From positions 1 to 5,137 of the forward strand of contig JAGLTN010000166.1 of assembly GCA_023135255.1 (NCBI GenBank): a stretch of DNA of 5,137 nt. Direction: 5' to 3'. The DNA is from Planctomycetota bacterium. GTDB lineage: Bacteria; Planctomycetota; Phycisphaerae; Sedimentisphaerales; Anaerobacaceae. The position numbers and the translations under genes are program-made. Numbering within the stretch: position 1 is the stretch's first letter; every line of letters starts with the position of its first letter. Positions 1 through 5,137 of the stretch are shown one piece after another. Below the pieces are notes generated by a model that saw nothing but the letters and a program-made list of their open reading frames with translations, was not told where the DNA came from and did no database searches.

Positions 1-1167
1 ATGCATGTTCGGTGTATTGAAAGTTTGCGGGGACATTTTGGATTAGAGAAAAGGGCTGTGAAAGTTTGCGATCCTTATCAGATGCTTGGAGTTGTTGAAG
101 ATGATCTGCTTGATGCTATCGGGGTTGATGTTGTCGGGATATCTCCGAGGGGCAATATGTTCGGGTTTGAGAATAAGGACTTCAAGAGCTGGAAGACGCC
201 TTGGGGGCAGGATGTTTTGATGGGCGGGGATTTTGCTTATGATGAAAGGGAAAATGATATTTTGGTATATCCGGGCGGCGATAAGAGTGCGCCTGCGAGC
301 GGGAGAATGCCGAAGACAACTTACTTTTTTGATAGTATAGTTCGGCAGGGGCCTATTGATGATAGTAATCTGAATCCGGAGGACAACCTTGAGGAATTTG
401 GGCCTATGTCGGATGAGGATATTGCGCATTTTACTAAGGAGATCGCAGAGAAAGCAAAAGGTGAGCGGGCGATCATTGCTAATTTGGGCGGGACAGCTTT
501 TGGAGATATTGCATTGGTGCCGGCACCGTTTCTTAAGCATCCGAAAGGGATCAGGGATGTAGCAGAGTGGTATATGTCGACTGCGATGAGAACTGATTAT
601 ATTCATGAAGTTTTTGCCAAGCAAAGTGAGATCGCAGTTGAGAATCTTAAAAAGTTTTATGAGATAATGGGTGAGAGGATCGAGGCTATTTTTATCTGCG
701 GGACGGATTTTGGTACACAGACGGGGACATTTTGTTCGGGTGATACTTTTGATAGTCTTTATGGGCCTTACTATAAGAAGGTTAATGGCTGGGTTCATGA
801 GAATACTGGTTGGAAAACTTTTAAGCATTCGTGCGGGGCGGTTGGGAGTTTTATGAGCCATTTTATTGATGCGGGGTTTGATATTATTAATCCGGTTCAG
901 TGCAGTGCAGCGGGGATGGAGCCACAGGGGCTTAAAGATAAGTATGGTGACAAATTGACGTTTTGGGGAGGCGGGGTTGATACTCAGAATACTTTGCCTT
1001 TCGGGAGTGTTGCTGAGGTCAGGGAAGAAGTTTTGCAGAGGTGTGAAATTTTCAGTAAGGACGGCGGGTTTATTTTTAACTCGATTCATAATGTGCAGGC
1101 GAATGTGCCTTTGGAAAATATTATTGCGATGATAGAGGCAGTTAAGGAATTTAACGGCGAAAAGTAA
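1..1167 (+). CDS. URO-D/MtaA-like (corrinoid methyltransferase-type) protein, 5' partial
   Basis: This is a uroporphyrinogen-decarboxylase-fold protein of the branch that includes methylcobamide:CoM methyltransferases rather than true heme-pathway HemE. The 388 residues visible include VCDPYQMLGVVEDDLLDAIG (23-42), FICGTDFGTQTG (231-242), the putative metal site HSCG (276-279), then INPVQCSAAGM (296-306), FWGGGVDTQ (321-329) and a UroD-like C-terminal FNSIHNVQ (359-366). All these match my memory of the family in order. Relatives usually have about 30 more N-terminal residues before the 'GMHV' segment, so the ATG at position 1 is probably an internal Met and the gene starts outside the window. 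It lies 16 nt upstream of a Gfo/Idh gene and is likely co-transcribed with it. Family assignment is firm. The reaction (methyl transfer to or from a corrinoid or similar carrier) and the substrate are inferred and not fixed by sequence. Confidence 0.9.
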   Translation: MHVRCIESLRGHFGLEKRAVKVCDPYQMLGVVEDDLLDAIGVDVVGISPRGNMFGFENKDFKSWKTPWGQDVLMGGDFAYDERENDILVYPGGDKSAPASGRMPKTTYFFDSIVRQGPIDDSNLNPEDNLEEFGPMSDEDIAHFTKEIAEKAKGERAIIANLGGTAFGDIALVPAPFLKHPKGIRDVAEWYMSTAMRTDYIHEVFAKQSEIAVENLKKFYEIMGERIEAIFICGTDFGTQTGTFCSGDTFDSLYGPYYKKVNGWVHENTGWKTFKHSCGAVGSFMSHFIDAGFDIINPVQCSAAGMEPQGLKDKYGDKLTFWGGGVDTQNTLPFGSVAEVREEVLQRCEIFSKDGGFIFNSIHNVQANVPLENIIAMIEAVKEFNGEK

Positions 1168-1170
1168 AGC

Positions 1171-1176
1171 AGGGAG
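1171..1176 (+). promoter_or_regulatory. Ribosome binding site of the Gfo/Idh gene
   Basis: AGGGAG lies 7 nt before the ATG at 1184, inside the 16-nt gap after the URO-D-like stop codon. It is the clearest Shine-Dalgarno match on the plus strand of this window and fixes the start of the downstream gene. Confidence 0.75.
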
Positions 1177-1183
1177 TTGGTGT

Positions 1184-2299
1184 ATGGACAAGATCAGTGT
1201 TTCGGATAAGCTGGATTATATGCCGGTGCTGCCTGAGGATAAGAGTTTGGGCATTGGGTGTGTTGGCAGCGGGTTTATAATGGCGGATTGTCACCTTGTG
1301 GCTTATAAGAGCGTAGGGTTTAATCCGGTTGCTATTATGTCGGCGGATCATCAGCAGGCGAAAGAGGCGGCTGAGCGGCATGGGATAGCTGGGGTTTATG
1401 ATAATCTTGAAGAAATGCTGGCGAATCCGAAAATTGAGATCATTGATATTGCAGTTCCGCCTGATGTTGAAATTGAAATCGTCAGGGAAGTTGTTAAGTA
1501 TAAGAGCAAGATCAAAGGGATCTTGGCGCAGAAGCCTATGGGGTGCAATTACAGCGAGGCGAAAGAGATCGTCGGGCTTTGCGCCGATGCGGGGATCACG
1601 CTTGGTGTTAATCAGAATATGAGGTATGACCAGTCTATCAGGGCGTGTAAGAGTGTGCTGGACAGGGGGTATCTGGGCGAGCCTGTGCTGGCGACTATAG
1701 ATATGCGTGCGATACCTCACTGGATGGGCTGGCAGGAAAGGCTTGGGTTCGTTACTTTGCGGACGATGAGCATTCATCATCTGGATGCGTTTCGGTTTTT
1801 GTTTGGTGAGCCGATAAGGGTTTATGCGAGTGTTAGCAAGGACCCGAGGACGGCGAAAAACTTTGACCATTTTGACGGGATATGCCTTTATATCTTAGAG
1901 TATGAAAATGGTTTCAGGGCTGCGGCTTGGGATGATGTGTGGGCGGGGCCTGCGAGGGAAGGGGCAGAGAGTGACATTTATATCAAATGGCGTGTTGAGG
2001 GGGTCGACGGGATGGCGAAGGGGACGATTGGTTGGCCCAAGTATCCTGAGAGGACGCCCAGTACGATAGATTTTACTACTAAGCATGAGCAGGGGAAATG
2101 GTTTAGGCCTCGCTGGGATGAAGTATGGTTTCCGGATGCATTTGTTGGGCCTATGGCGCAGCTGCTTTGTGCTGTGGAGAGCGGCGATGTGCCTGAGATT
2201 AGCGGGGTGGATAATTTGAAGACTATGGCTTTGATAGATGCCTGTTATAAATCTGCGAAGGAGCATCGGGCAGTTGAGATTTCGGAGATTACGGGGTAA
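1184..2299 (+). CDS. Gfo/Idh/MocA-family NAD(P)-dependent oxidoreductase
   Basis: This 371-residue protein belongs to the family that oxidises or reduces sugars, inositols and related polyols in the cytoplasm. A Rossmann nucleotide-binding segment, GIGCVGSGFI, lies at 23-32 after an N-terminal extension of about 21 residues. The family's EKP motif appears as AQKP (115-118) with the catalytic-type lysine K117 kept. MRYDQS (residue 146 onward) and MSIHHLD (195-201) fit the conserved C-terminal domain, whose His and Asp usually act in substrate binding and proton transfer. Length is typical for the family. The start is chosen because AGGGAG precedes it by 7 nt. It follows the URO-D-like gene by 16 nt, suggesting joint transcription and a linked catabolic role. 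The substrate is not predictable; the family assignment is secure. Confidence 0.93.
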   Translation: MDKISVSDKLDYMPVLPEDKSLGIGCVGSGFIMADCHLVAYKSVGFNPVAIMSADHQQAKEAAERHGIAGVYDNLEEMLANPKIEIIDIAVPPDVEIEIVREVVKYKSKIKGILAQKPMGCNYSEAKEIVGLCADAGITLGVNQNMRYDQSIRACKSVLDRGYLGEPVLATIDMRAIPHWMGWQERLGFVTLRTMSIHHLDAFRFLFGEPIRVYASVSKDPRTAKNFDHFDGICLYILEYENGFRAAAWDDVWAGPAREGAESDIYIKWRVEGVDGMAKGTIGWPKYPERTPSTIDFTTKHEQGKWFRPRWDEVWFPDAFVGPMAQLLCAVESGDVPEISGVDNLKTMALIDACYKSAKEHRAVEISEITG

Positions 2300-2320
2300 G
2301 GGTAAAAATAATTTAGGCAT

Positions 2321-2343
2321 GGTGGGCAAACAAGTTGCCCACC
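2321..2343. repeat. Perfect 9-bp inverted repeat between convergent genes
   Basis: GGTGGGCAA (2321-2329), a 5-nt loop (2330-2334) and TTGCCCACC (2335-2343) form a GC-rich hairpin, with CTACA following on the right. It lies 21 nt after the Gfo/Idh stop and 26 nt beyond the stop of the opposing nuclease gene. It could end transcription from both sides, but there is no clear T-run on either side, so a classical intrinsic terminator is not supported. The form GTAGGGTGGGCAA...TTGCCCACC read on the minus strand resembles dispersed REP-like palindromes found in various bacterial genomes. That resemblance is from memory; only one copy is present in this window. Confidence 0.7.
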
Positions 2344-2369
2344 CTACATGGCTTTCACAAATTTTAAAA

Positions 2370-3164
2370 TTAGCAATCATCTCCCAGTGGCTTCTTAATT
2401 TCTGCCTTTTTCTTAAGGCTCTTCTTGTTAGCTTTCTTATAGAATCGGCTAATACGAGATTGTGCGACTTTCGCGTCATCTCCCTCAACAATTTCTCGCT
2501 TTAGAATTTCATTTCTAACAATATTTTTAATCTCCAAAACATTGATGCTGACCCCGTCTGCCAATTTTCGTAATTCTCTTCGGATTGAATTAAGGATGGT
2601 ATCATGAAGTATCAGTTCGCCAATGATAAATCGATTTATGGTTTGTGTTTTTTCATGGTATTTTTTACGTATATTTTTTGCTAATCCCTCTTTAGCAATG
2701 ATAAACAATAACTCTTGGTCTTTCCCTGTCCTTGCTTTTAACTCCATAAAATTAAATGAAAACACCAGATCGTAGTTGATAGGCTTCTCAAATCTAATTT
2801 TATAGACCTTCCATTCATTGCCATTGGTCAGTATAACCCACTCTATGCCATGGTTTGCACCATAATCAAGAGCTTGTCTCATGTGATCATCTTTTAATTG
2901 AATGCCTATTGCCTTGATTTCAATCAGATATTGAACCTTTTCATCTATTTTTAATGCCAGGTCGCAATATGTATTCCTGATTGCAAACTCTCGTGTTATT
3001 TCCAGATATTTGTCATATCCGAACACTTCACTAAAAATATCCGTCAATATTGAAACTGTATCTGATTCATTGACATCACGATCTTTCGCAATTTGCAGAA
3101 CTTTCTGAAATTTAGCAACTGACTTAACAAAACGATCACTTATTTTCTTAGACACTTTCGCCAT
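2370..3164 (-). CDS. Stand-alone HsdR N-terminal-type PD-(D/E)xK nuclease
   Basis: The 264-residue product matches the solitary 'type I restriction enzyme R protein N-terminal domain' family. After a helical lead (NESDTVSILTDIFSEVFGYD, 32-51), a nuclease core follows: D68 in YCDLAL, E82 and K84 in LIEIKA, and Q97 in HMRQALDYG, then a strand-rich WVILTNGNEWKVYKI (109-123). The C-terminal part includes LKREIVEGDD (221-230) and a lysine-rich tail (243-258). Length and C-terminal motifs agree with the full-length stand-alone family, so it is not a broken HsdR; helicase motifs are absent. An AAGGAG site 7 nt upstream supports the start. No hsdM or hsdS lies in view. Base composition differs from its neighbours: 18 G+C in 2701-2760 against 29 in 1261-1320. 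Nuclease activity is inferred from intact catalytic residues; the biological role is unknown and may be defence. Confidence 0.88.
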   Translation of the reverse strand: MAKVSKKISDRFVKSVAKFQKVLQIAKDRDVNESDTVSILTDIFSEVFGYDKYLEITREFAIRNTYCDLALKIDEKVQYLIEIKAIGIQLKDDHMRQALDYGANHGIEWVILTNGNEWKVYKIRFEKPINYDLVFSFNFMELKARTGKDQELLFIIAKEGLAKNIRKKYHEKTQTINRFIIGELILHDTILNSIRRELRKLADGVSINVLEIKNIVRNEILKREIVEGDDAKVAQSRISRFYKKANKKSLKKKAEIKKPLGDDC

Positions 3165-3361
3165 GAACTTTCTCCTTTTGCTGATTTTTTTTAGTTATTT
3201 CCTCTTTAGAGTTTAGCTTTGGGTGTTATTTTATGGTTTGGTTGTAGGGTTGGCAAGGGTTTTTTAGGTGGTGGTGGATATGTTTTTAAGCATTTCTTGC
3301 AAAAATGGGGGAGAGGGGATAGCTTATGGGGAGATTTTTTGTTTTTTGGGATTTTTGAATT
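3165..3361. other. Divergent intergenic region
   Basis: These 197 bases separate the leftward nuclease gene from the rightward TauE/SafE gene, so they should hold promoters for both. The left part (about 3181-3235) is AT-rich; the right part (about 3236-3350) is strongly G- and T-rich on the plus strand. I see no -35/-10 pair convincing enough to place a promoter and no RNA gene or clear hairpin. Confidence 0.5.
3172..3177 (-). promoter_or_regulatory. Ribosome binding site of the nuclease gene
   Basis: Read on the minus strand, AAGGAG stands 7 nt before the ATG whose first base is 3164. This is a strong Shine-Dalgarno match at ideal spacing and confirms that start. Confidence 0.75.
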
Positions 3362-4102
3362 ATGGTTGAGCTGGATGCCGCTGGTTGGTGTATTGCTATT
3401 TTTTGTGCTTTTATGGTTGGCGTTGCTAAGTCGGGTGTGCCTGGGTTTGGGATAATGGTTGTGCCTTTGATGGCGATGGTTTTGCCGGCTAAGCAGTCGG
3501 TTGGTGTGCTTTTGGGGGTGTTGATAATATCAGATATGTTTGCTGTGACTTATCATCGCAGGCATGCTAACTGGGGCCATGTTCTCAGGATACTGCCAGC
3601 AGCTTTTGCGGGGATTGTGGCGGGTTATTTTTTGATGGGGGTTGTTAGTAATGAGCAGTTTCGGCCTATGATCGGGGCAGTTGTGTTGGTTATGCTTGGG
3701 CTTGGTTATTGGCGAAATGTTAAGGGCGGGCTTGAAAGTAAAATTCCAACAGGGTGGTGGTTTGCTGTTGGGTTGGGGTTTTTCGCTGGTGTTACTTCGA
3801 TGATGGCTAATGCGGCTGGGCCAATATCTGTTATATATTTTTTGGCGATGAGGCTTGATAAGATGGAATTCGTGGGGACGAGTGCGTGGTTCTTTTTTAT
3901 TATGAACTGGATTAAGGTGCCTTTTAATATGTCTTTGGAATCGATGACGGTTGATTCGATAAAATTTAATTTGATGCTGATACCTGCGATCCTGATTGGT
4001 GCGCTAGTCGGGGTTTTGATACTTAAAAAATTGCCTAAGAAGGCTTTTGTTAATATTATTCAGATACTTGCAGCGGCGTCGGCGATAAAGCTTATTTTTT
4101 AG
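3362..4102 (+). CDS. TauE/SafE-family membrane transporter
   Basis: This 246-residue integral membrane protein is of the sulfite exporter TauE/SafE family (DUF81 type), which exports or imports small sulfur-containing or organic anions across the inner membrane. About eight hydrophobic segments are visible (roughly 6-21, 28-42, 47-63, 74-94, 100-117, 131-165, 172-188, 203-222 and 229-246, some merging). The two pseudo-repeat signature loops are GVAKSGVPGFG (20-30) and GVTSMMANAAGP (143-154); the latter is typical of one TauE subgroup. An in-frame TGA at 3356-3358 forces the start to lie at or after 3359, so the ATG at 3362 is the first possible one. Its ribosome site is weak (GGGA about 10 nt upstream). 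The Pcm gene follows after 10 nt. The transported substrate is unknown; no sulfur-metabolism genes are nearby. Confidence 0.9.
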   Translation: MVELDAAGWCIAIFCAFMVGVAKSGVPGFGIMVVPLMAMVLPAKQSVGVLLGVLIISDMFAVTYHRRHANWGHVLRILPAAFAGIVAGYFLMGVVSNEQFRPMIGAVVLVMLGLGYWRNVKGGLESKIPTGWWFAVGLGFFAGVTSMMANAAGPISVIYFLAMRLDKMEFVGTSAWFFFIMNWIKVPFNMSLESMTVDSIKFNLMLIPAILIGALVGVLILKKLPKKAFVNIIQILAAASAIKLIF

Positions 4103-4112
4103 TGATTGCTTT

Positions 4113-4772
4113 ATGAATGATGAAAATTTAGATAAATTTGTGAGTGAGCGTGGGCGGATGGTTGTTGAGGATCTGCGTGGGCGGGGGATCACCGACGAGC
4201 GGGTTCTTGATGTTATGGGGCAGATTCGGCGGGAGGATTTTGTGGTTGGTAAGTATCAATCTCATGCGTATGACGATGGGCCTTTGCCTATTGGGATGGG
4301 GCAGACGATATCTCAGCCTTACATTGTTGCGTTGATGAGTGAGCAGTTGAGAGTTGAGAAGGGGCATGAGATACTTGAAATCGGGACGGGGAGTGGATAT
4401 CAGACGGCAGTTTTGAGCAGGCTTGGAAGGTGGGTTTATACTATTGAGAGGCATGGCGAGTTGACTAATCCTGCTCAGAATGCGTTGGAGAAAGCAGAAC
4501 GGCGGAATGTGGAGTTTTGTATTGGTGACGGCAGTTGTGGTTGGCCTGGTGAGAGGGTTTTTGACAGGATAATAATTACGGCGGCGGTTGAGGGGTTGCC
4601 CGGGCCTTTGGTTGAGCAATTGAAAGATGGGGGTATTATGGTTGCTCCGGTTGGGCAGATGTATAGTCAGGAGTTGATGGTTTATAAAAAGGCTGGGGAG
4701 AAGATGATCGGGAAAACGATTTGCAGTGTTCGGTTTGTGAAGCTTATTGGTAAGTATGGGTTTGCGGAGTAA
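4113..4772 (+). CDS. pcm: Protein-L-isoaspartate O-methyltransferase
   Basis: This cytosolic repair enzyme uses S-adenosylmethionine to methylate L-isoaspartyl residues formed by protein ageing, starting their return to normal aspartate. The 219-residue product has family-typical length and motifs in order: REDFV (40-44), DGPLPIGMGQTISQPYIVAL (55-74) with the conserved substrate-site threonine/serine (T65, S67), the SAM-binding motif I EILEIGTGSGYQTAVLS (86-102), acidic E112 in YTIER, GDGSCGW (138-144), FDRIIITAA (150-158) and VRFVKL (206-211). The segment between E112 and GDG is a few residues shorter than in most homologues I recall. It starts 10 nt after the TauE/SafE stop, so co-transcription is likely, yet no Shine-Dalgarno sequence precedes the ATG; translation may be coupled to the upstream gene. 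Assignment is firm. Confidence 0.95.
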   Translation: MNDENLDKFVSERGRMVVEDLRGRGITDERVLDVMGQIRREDFVVGKYQSHAYDDGPLPIGMGQTISQPYIVALMSEQLRVEKGHEILEIGTGSGYQTAVLSRLGRWVYTIERHGELTNPAQNALEKAERRNVEFCIGDGSCGWPGERVFDRIIITAAVEGLPGPLVEQLKDGGIMVAPVGQMYSQELMVYKKAGEKMIGKTICSVRFVKLIGKYGFAE

Positions 4773-4865
4773 TTTTTTCCGTCTTCGTTCTTGCGAACTA
4801 CGACGCGACAAGCCGATTTTGGTGAATAATTGAGTAGATTTGCCGCTGATTTGGGTGGATCGAGG

Positions 4866-4882
4866 GAAATCGGTTTTCAAAA
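4866..4882 (+). repeat. 17-bp direct repeat, copy 1
   Basis: GAAATCGGTTTTCAAAA occurs here and again, identical, at 5029-5045 (163 bp apart start to start). Flanking bases differ immediately on both sides. Confidence 0.85.
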
Positions 4883-4965
4883 TTGAAGGGCATCTCTAAC
4901 AATTCATTTTGGCAGGCAAGCGAATCTTTTCGTTTCTGGTCCGCGTCAGACAAAACCCGCATTAT

Positions 4966-4986
4966 CTTCAAATAAAGCAGATTTGG
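4966..4986 (+). repeat. Degenerate 21-nt repeat, copy 1
   Basis: This stretch aligns without gaps to 5007-5027 with 15 of 21 identities, sharing TCAAAT and CAGATTT blocks. A looser relative, sharing mainly AGATTT and nearby bases, lies around 4823-4843. At this divergence it could be chance in AT-rich DNA. Confidence 0.35.
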
Positions 4987-5006
4987 CAATTTTGAGGCGG
5001 AAATTT

Positions 5007-5027
5007 CATCAAATTGACCAGATTTAC
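5007..5027 (+). repeat. Degenerate 21-nt repeat, copy 2
   Basis: Partner of 4966-4986 (15 of 21 identities), offset by 41 nt and lying directly before the second copy of the 17-bp repeat. Confidence 0.35.
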
Positions 5028-5028
5028 T

Positions 5029-5045
5029 GAAATCGGTTTTCAAAA
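5029..5045 (+). repeat. 17-bp direct repeat, copy 2
   Basis: Identical to 4866-4882. On the minus strand both copies encode the same short string beginning at a TTG codon, which explains why two reading frames here begin alike without implying a gene. Confidence 0.85.
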
Positions 5046-5080
5046 ATTTACCTTTTTTACGGTTTTTTCCCCTTTTTTGT

Positions 5081-5120
5081 GAAAAATAACGGAAAATAAC
5101 GGTTTTTGATGGAAAATAAC
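5081..5120 (+). repeat. AT-rich 10-mer tandem block
   Basis: Four consecutive 10-mers read GAAAAATAAC, GGAAAATAAC, GGTTTTTGAT and GGAAAATAAC; units 2 and 4 are identical, unit 1 differs by one base and unit 3 is diverged. The block is preceded by T-rich sequence (5053-5079) and lies between a 7-bp inverted repeat, ATTTACC (5046-5052) and GGTAAAT (5125-5131). Confidence 0.7.
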
Positions 5121-5137
5121 AGTGGGTAAATCGGGGT

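Larger units (their letters stand above)
4773..5137. other. Gene-poor, repeat-bearing right end
   Basis: No convincing gene is visible in these 365 bases up to the window edge. They contain a 17-bp direct repeat pair, a degenerate 21-nt repeat pair and an AT-rich 10-mer block, listed separately. Minus-strand reading frames here start only at TTG codons and show no family resemblance. The pattern suggests decayed or dispersed intergenic repeat sequence; a gene to the right of the window could also have its upstream region here. Confidence 0.6.

Noticed and set aside
43..1191. Long antisense open frame (382 codons) opposite the URO-D-like gene
   Set aside because: Its translation is rich in Arg, Pro, Ile and Asn with no family resemblance; it is a by-product of the G/T-biased sense gene, which has clear conserved motifs. 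The antisense frames at 1151-1870, 1895-2491 and 4128-4880 are rejected for the same reason.
2370..3164. Truncated HsdR of a full type I restriction system
   Set aside because: The length and C-terminal motifs match the stand-alone family, the frame is intact, and no helicase remnant or hsdM/hsdS lies nearby.
3219..3455. Plus-strand frame of 78 codons in the divergent intergenic region
   Set aside because: It starts at TTG, has no ribosome site, overlaps the TauE start out of frame, and its hydrophobic content follows from G/T-rich low-complexity DNA.
4780..4805. Possible terminator hairpin after pcm (CGTC/GACG and GTTC/GAAC pairings)
   Set aside because: The stem is short and interrupted, and the T-run (4773-4778) lies before it, not after it, so it does not fit an intrinsic terminator for pcm.
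4798..5043. Minus-strand frame of 81 codons starting at TTG
   Set aside because: Only a poor ribosome site (AAGG, 7 nt upstream) precedes a TTG start, the first codons come from the 17-bp repeat, and the product resembles nothing I know. Not excluded, but unsupported as a gene.
4866..5120. CRISPR-like array
   Set aside because: The direct repeat is only 17 bp with two copies 163 bp apart, there is no regular spacer pattern, and no cas gene is present.

Overview
This window looks like ordinary chromosome of an anaerobic or sediment-type bacterium. A Planctomycetota (Phycisphaerae-like) or Lentisphaerota/Kiritimatiellota relative is the best guess. That guess rests on a corrinoid-type uroporphyrinogen-decarboxylase-family (URO-D) protein paired with a Gfo/Idh/MocA oxidoreductase, a combination common in those groups, and on G- and T-rich coding strands with heavy use of GGG glycine codons. 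It is an inference from gene content and style; there is no rRNA or other marker here.

Layout. Positions 1-2299 (+) hold two tightly spaced genes: a URO-D/MtaA-like protein whose N-terminus is cut off by the window edge, and a Gfo/Idh/MocA dehydrogenase 16 nt downstream with a clear ribosome binding site. A perfect 9-bp palindrome at 2321-2343 sits between this pair and a convergent gene. Positions 2370-3164 (-) encode a stand-alone HsdR N-terminal-type PD-(D/E)xK nuclease, visibly more AT-rich than its neighbours and with no modification or specificity subunit in view. After a 197-bp divergent intergenic region, positions 3362-4772 (+) hold a TauE/SafE-family membrane protein and, 10 nt later, a protein-L-isoaspartate O-methyltransferase. 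The last 365 bases carry no convincing gene. They hold a 17-bp perfect direct repeat, a degenerate 21-nt repeat pair and an AT-rich block of 10-mers.

How the genes may work together. The first two genes are plausibly one transcription unit, perhaps combining methyl transfer or demethylation with sugar or polyol oxidation; the substrate cannot be read from sequence. The TauE/SafE and Pcm genes are probably co-transcribed by proximity, but no shared pathway is evident. The nuclease gene looks like an insertion of different ancestry. No clearly new multi-gene system is visible. The items most worth a second look are the orphan nuclease island with its adjacent palindrome, the unusual metal-ligand pattern of the URO-D-like protein, and the repeat-rich right end.
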